A DNA stretch of 64,000 nt from Auanema rhodensis (Eukaryota > Nematoda > Chromadorea > Rhabditida > Rhabditidae): NCBI GenBank assembly GCA_964057225.1, contig OZ059896.1, positions 5,022,001-5,086,000 of the forward strand, in the 5' to 3' direction. The notes under the pieces were generated by a model that saw only the letters and a program-made list of their open reading frames with translations, had not been told where the DNA came from and did not search any database. Below are positions 38,017-51,920 of the stretch, in pieces (the stretch's first letter is position 1; every line of letters begins with the position of its first letter). A program made the position numbers and the translations under genes.

Positions 38017-40128
38017 ACGTAAATTTCAAAGTCATGGTTACCATGAACCAATATCAATAAAAATTTGTTTTTAGACTAATTTGGACATGGGGATTCTAAG
38101 TTTGAAAACCGCATCTCTTTATCTTTCACGTGAAGCGAGTTACATACCTAGTGCACATCACGTGTACATTTAATTAGCATAAATTGAAGTTCACGTAAAT
38201 TTCAAAGTCATGGTTACCATGAACCAATATCAATAAAAATTTGTTTTTAAACTAATATGGACATGGGGAATCTAATTTTGAAAACCGCATCTCTTTATCT
38301 TTCACGTGAAGCGAGTTACATACCTAGTGCACATCACGTGTACATTTAATTAGCATAAATTAAAGTTCACGTAAATTTCAAAGTCATGGTTACCATGCAC
38401 CAATATCAATAAAAGTTTGTTTTTAGACTAATATGGACATGGGGAATCTAATTTTGAGAACCGCATCTCTTTATCTTTCACGTGAAGCGAGTTACATACC
38501 TAGTGCACATCACGTGTACATTTAATTAGCATAAATTAAAGTTCACGTAAATTTCAAAGTCATGGTTACCATGAACCAATATCAATAAAAATTTGTTTTT
38601 AAACTAATATGGACATGGGGAATCTAATTTTGAAAACCGCATCTCTTTATCTTTCACGTGAAGCGAGTTACATACCTAGTGCACATCACGTGTACATTTA
38701 ATTAGCATAAGTTGAAGTTCACGTAAATTTCAAAGTCATGGTTACCATGAACCAATATCAATGAAAATTTGTTTTTAGACTAATATGGACATGGGGAATC
38801 TAATTTTGAAAACCGCATCTCTTTATCTTTCACGTGAAGCGAGTTACATATAAAGTGCACATCACGTGTACATTTAATTAGCATAAATTAAAGTTCACGT
38901 AAATTTCAAAGTCATGGTTACCATGCACCAATATTAATAAAAATTTGTTTTTAGACTAATATGGACATGGGGAATCTAATTTTGAAAACCGCATCTCTTT
39001 ATCTTTCAAGTGAAGCGAGTTACATACCAAGTGCACATCACGTGTACACTTAATTAGCATAAATTAAAGTTCACGTAAATTTCAAAGTCATGGTTACCAT
39101 GCACCAATATCAATGAAAATTTGTTCTTAGACTAATATGGACATGGGGAATCTAATTTTGAAAACCGCATCTCTTTATCTTTCAAGTGAAGCGAGTTACA
39201 TACCAAGTGCACATCACGTGTACATTTAATTAGCATAAATTAAAGTTCACGTAAATTTCAAAGTCATGGTTACCATGCACCAATATTAATAAAAATTTGT
39301 TTTTAGACTAATATGGACATGGGGATTCTAATTTTGAAAACCGCATCTCTTTATCTTTCACGTGAAGCGAGTTACATACCAAGTGCACATCACGTGTACA
39401 CTTAATTAGCATAAATTAAAGTTCACGTAAATTTCAAAGTCATGGTTACCATGAACCAATATCAATAAAAATTTGTTTTGAAACTAATATGGACATGGGG
39501 AATCTAATTTTGAAAACCGCATCTCTTTATCTTTCACGTGAAGCGAGTTACATACCAAGTGCACATCACGTGTACATTTAATTAGCATAAATTAAAGTTC
39601 ACTTAAATTTCAAAGTCATAGTTACCATGAACCAATATCAATAAAAATTTGTTTTTAAACTAATATGGACATGGGGAATCTAATTTTGAAAACCGCATCT
39701 CTTTATCTTTCACGTGAAGCGAGTTACATACCTAGTGCACATCACGTGTACATTTAATTAGCATAAATTAAAGTTCACGTAAATTTCAAAGTCATGGTTA
39801 CCATGAACCAATATCAATAACAATTTGTTTTTAGACTAATTTGGACATGGGGAATCTAATTTTGAAAACCGCATCTCTTTATCTTTCAAGTGAAGCGAGT
39901 TACATACCAAGTGCACATCACGTGTACATTTAATTAGCATAAATTAAAGTTCACGTAAATTTCAAAGTCATGGTTACCATGAACCAATATCAATAAAAAT
40001 TTGTTTTCAAACTAATATGGACATGGGGAATCTAATTTTGAAAACCGCATCTCTTTATCTTTCAAGTGAAGCGAGTTACATACCAAGTGCACATCACGTG
40101 TACATTTAATTAGCATAAATTAAAGTTC
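38017..40128 (+). repeat. 12-monomer (2112-bp) HOR, copy 2
   Basis: Monomers 217-228 repeat copy 1 in order. TCTAAGTTT is at 35988 and 38100, GTTCTTAG at 37011 and 39123, and GTTTTGAAAC has its variant G at 37368 and 39480, each exactly 2112 bp apart. The few differences I can see make these tandem copies almost identical, so the duplication is recent relative to the divergence among monomer types. Confidence 0.88.
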
Positions 40129-41888
40129 ACGTAAATTTCAAAGTCATGGTTACCATGAACCAATATCAATAAAAATTTGTTTTTAGACTAATTTGGACAT
40201 GGGGATTCTAATTTTGAAAACCGCATCTCTTTATCTTTCACGTGAAGCGAGTTACATACCTAGTGCACATCACGTGTACATTTAATTAGCATAAATTAAA
40301 GTTCACGTAAATTTCAAAGTCATGGTTACCATGAACCAATATCAATAAAAATTTGTTTTTAGACTAATTTGGACATGGGGATTCTAAGTTTGAAAACCGC
40401 ATCTCTTTATCTTTCACGTGAAGCGAGTTACATACCTAGTGCACATCACGTGTACATTTAATTAGCATAAATTGAAGTTCACGTAAATTTCAAAGTCATG
40501 GTTACCATGAACCAATATCAATAAAAATTTGTTTTTAAACTAATATGGACATGGGGAATCTAATTTTGAAAACCGCATCTCTTTATCTTTCACGTGAAGC
40601 GAGTTACATACCTAGTGCACATCACGTGTACATTTAATTAGCATAAATTAAAGTTCACGTAAATTTCAAAGTCATGGTTACCATGCACCAATATCAATAA
40701 AAGTTTGTTTTTAGACTAATATGGACATGGGGAATCTAATTTTGAGAACCGCATCTCTTTATCTTTCACGTGAAGCGAGTTACATATAAAGTGCACATCA
40801 CGTGTACATTTAATTAGCATAAATTAAAGTTCACGTAAATTTCAAAGTCATGGTTACCATGAACCAATATCAATAAAAATTTGTTTTTAGACTAATATGG
40901 ACATGGGGAATCTAATTTTGAAAACCGCATCTCTTTATCTTTCACGTGAAGCGAGTTACATACCTAGTGCACATCACGTGTACATTTAATTAGCATAAAT
41001 TAAAGTTCACGTAAATTTCAAAGTCATGGTTACCATGAACCAATATCAATAAAAATTTGTTTTTAAACTAATATGGACATGGGGAATCTAATTTTGAAAA
41101 CCGCATCTCTTTATCTTTCACGTGAAGCGAGTTACATACCTAGTGCACATCACGTGTACATTTAATTAGCATAAGTTGAAGTTCACGTAAATTTCAAAGT
41201 CATGGTTACCATGAACCAATATCAATGAAAATTTGTTTTTAGACTAATATGGACATGGGGAATCTAATTTTGAAAACCGCATCTCTTTATCTTTCACGTG
41301 AAGCGAGTTACATATAAAGTGCACATCACGTGTACATTTAATTAGCATAAATTAAAGTTCACGTAAATTTCAAAGTCATGGTTACCATGCACCAATATTA
41401 ATAAAAATTTGTTTTTAGACTAATATGGACATGGGGAATCTAATTTTGAAAACCGCATCTCTTTATCTTTCAAGTGAAGCGAGTTACATACCAAGTGCAC
41501 ATCACGTGTACACTTAATTAGCATAAATTAAAGTTCACGTAAATTTCAAAGTCATGGTTACCATGCACCAATATCAATGAAAATTTGTTTTTGGACTAAT
41601 ATGGACATGGGGAATCTAATTTTGAAAACCGCATCTCTTTATCTTTCAAGTGAAGCGAGTTACATACCAAGTGCACATCACGTGTACATTTAATTAGCAT
41701 AAATTAAAGTTCACGTAAATTTCAAAGTCATGGTTACCATGCACCAATATTAATAAAAATTTGTTTTTAGACTAATATGGACATGGGGAATCTAATTTTG
41801 AAAACCGCATCTCTTTATCTTTCAAGTGAAGCGAGTTACATACCAAGTGCACATCACGTGTACACTTAATTAGCATAAATTAAAGTTC
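40129..41888 (+). repeat. Partial third copy of the 12-monomer HOR, with dimer duplication
   Basis: An extra TAATTTGG/GGATTC monomer (40129) precedes the unit, so TCTAAGTTT recurs at 40388, 13 monomers after copy 2. The order then follows copies 1 and 2 up to the GCACC/ATTAAT and CAATGAAAA pair. That pair is repeated immediately (41361-41712, then 41713 onward), with GTTTTTGGAC in place of GTTCTTAGAC. Monomer 232 (40657) has TATAAAG where the earlier copies have TACCTAG. Confidence 0.8.
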
Positions 41889-44800
41889 ACGTAAATTTCA
41901 AAGTCATGGTTACCATGCACCAATATCAATGAAAATTTGTTTTTGGACTAATATGGACATGGGGAATCTAATTTTGAAAACCGCATCTCTTTATCTTTCA
42001 AGTGAAGCGAGTTACATACCAAGTGCACATCACGTGTACATTTAATTAGCATAAATTAAAGTTCACGTAAATTTCAAAGTCATGGTTACCATGAACCAAT
42101 ATCAATAAAAATTTGTTTTTAAACTAATATGGACATGGGGATTCTAATTTTGAAAACCGCATCTCTTTATCTTTCACGTGAAGCGAGTTACATATAAAGT
42201 GCACATCACGTGTACATTTAATTAGCATAAATTAAAGTTCACGTAAAATTCAAAGTCATGGTTACCATGAACCAATATCAATAAAAATTTGTTTTTAAAC
42301 TAATATGGACATGGGGAATCTAATTTTGAAAACCGCATCTCTTTATCTTTCACGTGAAGCGAGTTACATACCTAGTGCACATCACGTGTACATTTAATTA
42401 GTATAAATTAAAGTTCACGTAAATTTCAAAGTCATGGTTACCATGAACCAATATCAATAAAAATTTGTTTTTAGACTAATATGGACATGGGGAATCTAAT
42501 TTTGAAAACCGCATCTCTTTATCTTTCACGTGAAGCGAGTTACATATAAAGTGCACATCACGTGTACATTTAATTAGCATAAATTAAAGTTCACGTAAAT
42601 TTCAAAGTCATGGTTACCATGCACCAATATTAATAAAAATTGGTTTTTAGACTAATATGGACATGGGGAATCTAATTTTGAAAACTACATCTCTTTATCT
42701 TTCACGTGAAGCGAGTTACATACCAAGTGCACATCACGTGTACACTTAATTAGCATAAATTAAAGTTCACGTTAATTTCAAAGTCATGGTTACCATGAAC
42801 CAATATCAATAAAAATTTGTTTTTAGACTAATATGGACATGGGGAATCTAATTTTGAAAACCGCATCTCTTTATCTTTCACGTGAAGCGAGTTACATATA
42901 AAGTGCACATCACGTGTACATTTAATTAGCATAAATTAAAGTTCACGTAAATTTCAAAGTCATGGTTACCATGCACCAATATTAATAAAAATTTGTTTTT
43001 AGACTAATATGGACATGGGGAATCTAATTTTGAAAACCGCATCTCTTTATCTTTCACGTGAAGCGAGTTACATACCAAGTGCACATCACGTGTACACTAA
43101 ATTAGCATAAATTAAAGTTCACGTTAATTTCAAAGTCATGGTTACCATGCACCAATATCAATAAAAATTTGTTTTTAGACTAATTTGGACATGGGGAATC
43201 TAATTTTGAAAACCGCATCTCTTTATCTTTCACGTGAGGCGAGTTACATACCAAGTGCACATCACGTGTACATTTAATTAGCATAAATTAAAGTTCACGT
43301 AAATTTCAAAGTCATGGTTACCATGAACCAATATCAATAAAAATTTGTTTTTAGACTAATATGGACATGGGGAATCTAATTTTGAAAACCGCATCTCTTT
43401 ATCTTTCAAGTGAAGCGAGTTACATACCAAGTGCACATCACGTGTACATTTAATTAGCATAAATTAAAGTTCACGTAAATTTCAAATTCATGGTTACCAT
43501 GAACCAATATCAATAAAAATTTGTTTTTAAACTAATATGGACATGGGGATTCTAATTTTGAAAACCGCATCTCTTTATCTTTCACGTGAAGCGAGTTACA
43601 TACCTAGTGCACATCACGTGTACATTTAATTAGCATAAATTAAAGTTCACGTAAATTTCAAAGTCATGGTTACCATGAACCAATATCAATAAAAATTTGT
43701 TTTTAGACTAATTTGGACATGGGGAATCTAATTTTGAAAACCGCATCTCTTTATCTTTCAAGTGAAGCGAGTTACATACCAAGTGCACATCACGTGTACA
43801 TTTAATTAGCATAAATTAAAGTTCACGTAAATTTCAAATTCATGGTTACCATGAAACAATATCAATAAAAATTTGTTTTTAAACTAATATGGACATGGGG
43901 AATCTAATTTTGAAAACCGCATCTCTTTATCTTTCACGTGAAGCGAGTTACATACCTAGTGCACATCACGTGTACATTTAATTAGCATAAATTAAAGTTC
44001 ACGTAAATTTCAAATTCATGGTTACCATGAACCAATATCAATAAAAATTTGTTTTTAAACTAATATGGACATGGGGATTCTAATTTTGAAAACCGCATCT
44101 CTTTATCTTTCACGTGAAGCGAGTTACATACCTAGTGCACATCACGTGTACATTTAATTAGCATAAATTAAAGTTCACGTAAATTTCAAAGTCATGGTTA
44201 CCATGAACCAATATCAATAAAAATTTGTTTTTAGACTAATTTGGACATGGGGAATCTAATTTTGAAAACCGCATCTCTTTATCTTTCAAGTGAAGCGAGT
44301 TACATACCAAGTGCACATCACGTGTACATTTAATTAGCATAAATTAAAGTTCACGTAAATTTCAAAGTCATGGTTACCATACACCAATATTAATAAAAAT
44401 TTGTTTTTAGACTAATATGGACATGGGGAATCTAATTTTGAAAACCGCATCTCTTTATCTTTCACGTGAAGCGAGTTACATACCAAGTGCACATCACGTG
44501 TACATTTAATTAGCATAAATTAAAGTTCACGTAAATTTCAAAGTCATGGTTACCATGAACCAATATCAATAAAAATTTGTTTTTAGGCTAATTTGGACAT
44601 GGGGAATCTAATTTTGAAAACCGCATCTCTTTATCTTTCAAGTGAAGCGAGTTACATACCAAGTGCACATCACGTGTACATATAATTAGCATAAATTAAA
44701 GTTCACGTAAAATTCAAAGTCATGGTTACCATGAACCAATATCAATAAAAATTTGTTTTTAAACTAATATGGACATGGGGAATCTAATTTTGAAAACCGC

Positions 44801-45408
44801 ATCTCTTTATCTTTCACGTGAAGCGAGTTACATACCTAGTGCACATCACGTGTACATTTAATTAGAATAAATTAAAGTTCACGTAAATTTCAAAGTCATG
44901 GTTACCATGAACCAATATCAATAAAAATTTGTTTTTAGACTAATTTGGACATGGGGAATCTAATTTTGAAAACCGCATCTCTTTATCTTTCAAGTGAAGC
45001 GAGTTACATACCGAGTGCACATCACGTGTACATTTAATTAGCATAAATTAAAGTTCACGTAAATTTCAAAGTCATGGTTACCATGCACCAATATCAATAA
45101 AAATTTGTTTTTAGACTAATTTGGACATGGGGAATCTAATTTTGAAAACCGCATCTCTTTATCTTTCAAGTGAAGCGAGTTACATACCAAGTGCACATCA
45201 CGTGTACATTTAATCAGCATAAATTAAAGTTCACGTAAATTTCAAAGTCATGGTTACCATGAACCAATATCAATAAAAATTTGTTTTTAAACTAATATGG
45301 ACATGGGGAATCTAATTTTGAAAACCGCATCTCTTTATCTTTCACGTGAAGCGAGTTACATACCTAGAGCACATCACGTGTACATTTAATTAGCATAAAT
45401 TAAAGTTC
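41889..45408 (+). repeat. 20-monomer block, copy 1 of a 4400-bp period
   Basis: Monomers 239-258 match 264-283 (46289-49808) at exactly 4400 bp. Shared rare landmarks: AAATTGGTT (42641/47041), GAGGCG (43237/47637), CCATACACC (44379/48779), TTTTAGGCTA (44581/48981), TACATATAATT (44677/49077), TTAGAATAA (44863/49263), CCGAGTGC (45011/49411), TTTAATCAGC (45210/49610) and CTAGAGC (45363/49763). I count only about six substitutions within this block pair. Confidence 0.9.
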
Positions 45409-46288
45409 GCGTAAATTTCAAAGTGATGGTTACCATGAACCAATATCAATAAAAATTTGTTTTTAAACTAATATGGACATGGGGAATCTTATTTTGAAAA
45501 CCGCATCCCTTTATCTTTCACGTGAAGCGAGTTACATACCTAGTGCACATCACGTGTACATTTAATTAGCATAAATTAAAGTTCACGTAAATTTCAAAGT
45601 CATGGTTACCATGCACCAATATCAATAAAAATTTGTTTTCAAACTAATATGGACATGGGGATTCTAATTTTGAAAACCGCATCTCTTTATCTTTCACGTG
45701 AAGCGAGTTACATACCTAGTGCACATCACGTGTACATTTAATTAGCATAAATTAAAGTTCACGTAAATTTCAAAGTCATGGTTACCATGAACCAATATCA
45801 ATAAAAATTTGTTTTTAGACTAATTTGGACATGGGGAATCTAATTTTGAAAACCGCATCTCTTTATCTTTCACGTGAAGCGAGTTACATATAAAGTGCAC
45901 ATCACGTGTACATTTAATTAGCATAAATTAAAGTTCACGTAAATTTCAAAGTCATGGTTACCATGCACCAATATTAATAAAAATTTGTTTTTAGACTAAT
46001 TTGGACATGGGGAATCTAATTTTGAAAACCGCATCTCTTTATCTTTCACGTGAAGCGAGTTACATACCAAGTGCACATCACGTGTACATTTAATTAGCAT
46101 AAATTAAAGTTCACGTAAATTTCAAAGTCATGGTTACCATGAACCAATATCAATAAAAATTTGTTTTTAGACTAATATGGACATGGGGAATCTAATTTTG
46201 AAAACCGCATCTCTTTATCTTTCAAGTGAAGCGAGTTACATACCAAGTGCACATCACGTGTACACTTAATTAGCATAAATTAAAGTTC
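45409..46288 (+). repeat. Five-monomer spacer of the 25-monomer period
   Basis: Monomers 259-263 lie between the two near-identical 20-monomer blocks. The first has GCGTAAATT and GTGATGG, AATCTTATT and CATCCCTT; the others are GCACC/TCAAAC/GGATTC, TAATTTGG/TATAAAG, GCACC/ATTAAT/TAATTTGG and GAACC/CAAGTG/CACTTAATT. After the second block the array continues with a different series, so the 25-monomer unit is not completed a second time. Confidence 0.8.
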
Positions 46289-49200
46289 ACGTAAATTTCA
46301 AAGTCATGGTTACCATGCACCAATATCAATGAAAATTTGTTTTTGGACTAATATGGACATGGGGAATCTAATTTTGAAAACCGCATCTCTTTATCTTTCA
46401 AGTGAAGCGAGTTACATACCAAGTGCACATCACGTGTACATTTAATTAGCATAAATTAAAGTTCACGTAAATTTCAAAGTCATGGTTACCATGAACCAAT
46501 ATCAATAAAAATTTGTTTTTAAACTAATATGGACATGGGGATTCTAATTTTGAAAACCGCATCTCTTTATCTTTCACGTGAAGCGAGTTACATATAAAGT
46601 GCACATCACGTGTACATTTAATTAGCATAAATTAAAGTTCACGTAAAATTCAAAGTCATGGTTACCATGAACCAATATCAATAAAAATTTGTTTTTAAAC
46701 TAATATGGACATGGGGAATCTAATTTTGAAAACCGCATCTCTTTATCTTTCACGTGAAGCGAGTTACATACCTAGTGCACATCACGTGTACATTTAATTA
46801 GCATAAATTAAAGTTCACGTAAATTTCAAAGTCATGGTTACCATGAACCAATATCAATAAAAATTTGTTTTTAGACTAATATGGACATGGGGAATCTAAT
46901 TTTGAAAACCGCATCTCTTTATCTTTCACGTGAAGCGAGTTACATATAAAGTGCACATCACGTGTACATTTAATTAGCATAAATTAAAGTTCACGTAAAT
47001 TTCAAAGTCATGGTTACCATGCACCAATATTAATAAAAATTGGTTTTTAGACTAATATGGACATGGGGAATCTAATTTTGAAAACTGCATCTCTTTATCT
47101 TTCACGTGAAGCGAGTTACATACCAAGTGCACATCACGTGTACACTTAATTAGCATAAATTAAAGTTCACGTTAATTTCAAAGTCATGGTTACCATGAAC
47201 CAATATCAATAAAAATTTGTTTTTAGACTAATATGGACATGGGGAATCTAATTTTGAAAACCGCATCTCTTTATCTTTCACGTGAAGCGAGTTACATATA
47301 AAGTGCACATCACGTGTACATTTAATTAGCATAAATTAAAGTTCACGTAAATTTCAAAGTCATGGTTACCATGCACCAATATTAATAAAAATTTGTTTTT
47401 AGACTAATATGGACATGGGGAATCTAATTTTGAAAACCGCATCTCTTTATCTTTCACGTGAAGCGAGTTACATACCAAGTGCACATCACGTGTACACTAA
47501 ATTAGCATAAATTAAAGTTCACGTTAATTTCAAAGTCATGGTTACCATGCACCAATATCAATAAAAATTTGTTTTTAGACTAATTTGGACATGGGGAATC
47601 TAATTTTGAAAACCGCATCTCTTTATCTTTCACGTGAGGCGAGTTACATACCAAGTGCACATCACGTGTACATTTAATTAGCATAAATTAAAGTTCACGT
47701 AAATTTCAAAGTCATGGTTACCATGAACCAATATCAATAAAAATTTGTTTTTAGACTAATATGGACATGGGGAATCTAATTTTGAAAACCGCATCTCTTT
47801 ATCTTTCAAGTGAAGCGAGTTACATACCAAGTGCACATCACGTGTACATTTAATTAGCATAAATTAAAGTTCACGTAAATTTCAAATTCATGGTTACCAT
47901 GAACCAATATCAATAAAAATTTGTTTTTAAACTAATATGGACATGGGGATTCTAATTTTGAAAACCGCATCTCTTTATCTTTCACGTGAAGCGAGTTACA
48001 TACCTAGTGCACATCACGTGTACATTTAATTAGCATAAATTAAAGTTCACGTAAATTTCAAAGTCATGGTTACCATGAACCAATATCAATAAAAATCTGT
48101 TTTTAGACTAATTTGGACATGGGGAATCTAATTTTGAAAACCGCATCTCTTTATCTTTCAAGTGAAGCGAGTTACATACCAAGTGCACATCACGTGTACA
48201 TTTAATTAGCATAAATTAAAGTTCACGTAAATTTCAAATTCATGGTTACCATGAACCAATATCAATAAAAATTTGTTTTTAAACTAATATGGACATGGGG
48301 AATCTAATTTTGAAAACCGCATCTCTTTATCTTTCACGTGAAGCGAGTTACATACCTAGTGCACATCACGTGTACATTTAATTAGCATAAATTAAAGTTC
48401 ACGTAAATTTCAAATTCATGGTTACCATGAACCAATATCAATAAAAATTTGTTTTTAAACTAATATGGACATGGGGATTCTAATTTTGAAAACCGCATCT
48501 CTTTATCTTTCACGTGAAGCGAGTTACATACCTAGTGCACATCACGTGTACATTTAATTAGCATAAATTAAAGTTCACGTAAATTTCAAAGTCATGGTTA
48601 CCATGAACCAATATCAATAAAAATTTGTTTTTAGACTAATTTGGACATGGGGAATCTAATTTTGAAAACCGCATCTCTTTATCTTTCAAGTGAAGCGAGT
48701 TACATACCAAGTGCACATCACGTGTACATTTAATTAGCATAAATTAAAGTTCACGTAAATTTCAAAGTCATGGTTACCATACACCAATATTAATAAAAAT
48801 TTGTTTTTAGACTAATATGGACATGGGGAATCTAATTTTGAAAACCGCATCTCTTTTTCTTTCACGTGAAGCGAGTTACATACCAAGTGCACATCACGTG
48901 TACATTTAATTAGCATAAATTAAAGTTCACGTAAATTTCAAAGTCATGGTTACCATGAACCAATATCAATAAAAATTTGTTTTTAGGCTAATTTGGACAT
49001 GGGGAATCTAATTTTGAAAACCGCATCTCTTTATCTTTCAAGTGAAGCGAGTTACATACCAAGTGCACATCACGTGTACATATAATTAGCATAAATTAAA
49101 GTTCACGTAAAATTCAAAGTCATGGTTACCATGAACCAATATCAATAAAAATTTGTTTTTAAACTAATATGGACATGGGGAATCTAATTTTGAAAACCGC

Positions 49201-49808
49201 ATCTCTTTATCTTTCACGTGAAGCGAGTTACATACCTAGTGCACATCACGTGTACATTTAATTAGAATAAATTAAAGTTCACGTAAATTTCAAAGTCATG
49301 GTTACCATGAACCAATATCAATAAAAATTTGTTTTTAGACTAATTTGGACATGGGGAATCTAATTTTGAAAACCGCATCTCTTTATCTTTCAAGTGAAGC
49401 GAGTTACATACCGAGTGCACATCACGTGTACATTTAATTAGCATAAATTAAAGTTCACGTAAATTTCAAAGTCATGGTTACCATGCACCAATATCAATAA
49501 AAATTTGTTTTTAGACTAATTTGGACATGGGGAATCTAATTTTGAAAACCGCATCTCTTTATCTTTCAAGTGAAGCGAGTTACATACCAAGTGCACATCA
49601 CGTGTACATTTAATCAGCATAAATTAAAGTTCACGTAAATTTCAAAGTCATGGTTACCATGAAAAAATATCAATAAAAATTTGTTTTTAAACTAATATGG
49701 ACATGGGGAATCTAATTTTGAAAACCGCATCTCTTTATCTTTCACGTGAAGCGAGTTACATACCTAGAGCACATCACGTGTACATTTAATTAGCATAAAT
49801 TAAAGTTC
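46289..49808 (+). repeat. 20-monomer block, copy 2 of a 4400-bp period
   Basis: Second copy of 41889-45408. Differences noticed: GCATAAATT at 46801 (GTATAAATT in copy 1, 42401), AAAACTGC at 47082 (AAAACTAC at 42682), GAACCAAT near 48252 (GAAACAAT at 43853), AAATCTG at 48095, CTTTTTCTT at 48854, and GAAAAAATAT at 49661 (GAACCAATAT at 45261). This is well above 99% identity over 3520 bp. Confidence 0.9.
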
Positions 49809-51920
49809 GCGTAAATTTCAAAGTCATGGTTACCATGAACCAATATCAATAAAAATTTGTTTTTAGACTAATTTGGACATGGGGAATCTAATTTTGAAAA
49901 CCGCATCTCTTTATCTTTCACGTGAAGCGAGTTACATATAAAGTGCACATCACGTGTACATTTAATTAGCATAAATTAAAGTTCACGTAATTTTCAAACT
50001 CATGGTTACCATGAACCAATATCAATAAAAATTTGTTTTTAGACTAATTTGGACATGGGGAATCTAATTTTGAAAACCGCATCTCTTTATCTTTCACGTG
50101 AAGCGAGTTACATATAAAGTGCACATCACGTGTACATTTAATCAGCATAAATTAAAGTTCACGTAAATTTCAAAGTCATGGTTACCATGAACCAATATCA
50201 ATAAAAATTTGTTTTTAAACTAATATGGACATGGGGAATCTAATTTTGAAAACCGCATCTCTTTATCTTTCACGTGAAGCGAGTTACATACCTAGTGCAC
50301 ATCACGTGTACATTTAATTAGCATAAATTAAAGTTCACGTAAATTTCAAAGTCATGGTTACCATGAACCAATATCAATAAAAATTTGTTTTTAGACTAAT
50401 TTGGACATGGGGAATCTAATTTTAAAAACCGCATCTCTTTATCTTTCACGTGAAGCGAGTTACATATAAAGTGCACATCACGTGTACATTTAATTAGCAT
50501 AAATTAAAGTTCACGTAAATTTCAAAGTCATGGTTACCATGCACCAATATTAATAAAAATTTGTTTTTAGACTAATTTGGACATGGGGAATCTAATTTTG
50601 AAAACCGCATCTCTTTATCTTTCACGTGATGCGAGTTACATACCAAGTGCACATCACGTGTACATTTAATTAGCATAAATTAAAGTTCACGTAAATTTCA
50701 AAGTCATGGTTACCATGAACCAATATCAATAAAAATTTGTTTTTAGACTAATATGGACATGGGGAATCTAATTTTGAAAACCGAATCTCTTTATCTTTCA
50801 CGTGAAGCGAGTTACATACCTAGAGCACATCACGTGTACACTTAATTAGCATAAATTAAAGTTCACGTAAATTTCAAAGTCATGGTTACCATGCACCAAT
50901 ATTAATAAAAATTTGTTTTTAGACTAATTTGGACATGGGGATTCTAATTTTGAAAACCGCATCTCTTTATCTTTCACGTGAAGCGAGTTACATACCTAGT
51001 GCACATCACGTGTACATTTAATTAGCATGAATTAAAGTTCACGTAAATTTCAAAGTCATGGTTACCATGAACCAATATCAATAAAAATTTGTTTTTAGAC
51101 TAATATGGACATGGGGAATCTAATTTTGAAAACCGAATCTCTTCATCTTTCACGTGAAGCGAGTTACATACCAAGTGCACATCACGTGTACATTTAATTA
51201 GCATAAATTAAAGTTCACGTAAATTTCAAAGTCATGGTTACCATGAACCAATATCAATAAAAATTTGTTTTTAGACTAATATGGACATGGGGAATCTAAT
51301 TTTGAAAACCGCATCTCTTTATCTTTCACGTGAAGCGAGTTACATACCAAGTGCACATCACGTGTACATTTAATTAGCATAAATTAAAGTTCACGTAAAT
51401 TTCAAAGTCATGGTTACCATGCACCAATATCAATAAAAATTTGTTTTTAGACTAATATGGACATGGGGAATCTAATTTTGAAAACCGCATCTCTTTATCT
51501 TTCACGTGAAGCGAGTTACATACCAAGTGCACATCACGTGTACATTTAATTAGCATAAAGTAAAGTTCACGTAAATTTCAAAGTCATGGTTACCATGCAC
51601 CAATATCAATAAAAATTTGTTTTTAGACTAATATGGACATGGGGAATCTAATTTTGAAAATCGCATCTCTTTATCTTTCACGTGAAGCGAGTTACATACC
51701 AAGTGCACATCACGTGTACATTTAATTAGCATAAATTAAAGTTCACGTAAATTTCAAAGTCATGGTTACCATGAACCAATATCAATAAAAATATGTTTTT
51801 AGACTAATATGGACATGGGGAATCTAATTTTGAAAACCGCATCTCTTTATCTTTCACGTGAAGCGAGTTACATACCAAGTGCACATCACGTGTACATTTA
51901 ATTAGCATAAATTAAAGTTC
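49809..51920 (+). repeat. Second-type 12-monomer (2112-bp) HOR, copy 1
   Basis: Monomers 284-295. Landmarks: GCGTAAATTT at the start, GTAATTTTCAAACTC, TTTAATCAGC, TATAAAG monomers, CCGAATCTC, CTAGAGC with CACTTAATT, GCATGAATT, CATAAAGTAAAG, AAAATCGC, AAAATATG. The content differs from the 12-monomer HOR at 35905, so equal length is coincidental or reflects a preferred exchange size. Private changes: TTTTAAAAACC (50420), GATGCGAG (50628) and CTTCATC (51142). Confidence 0.87.
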
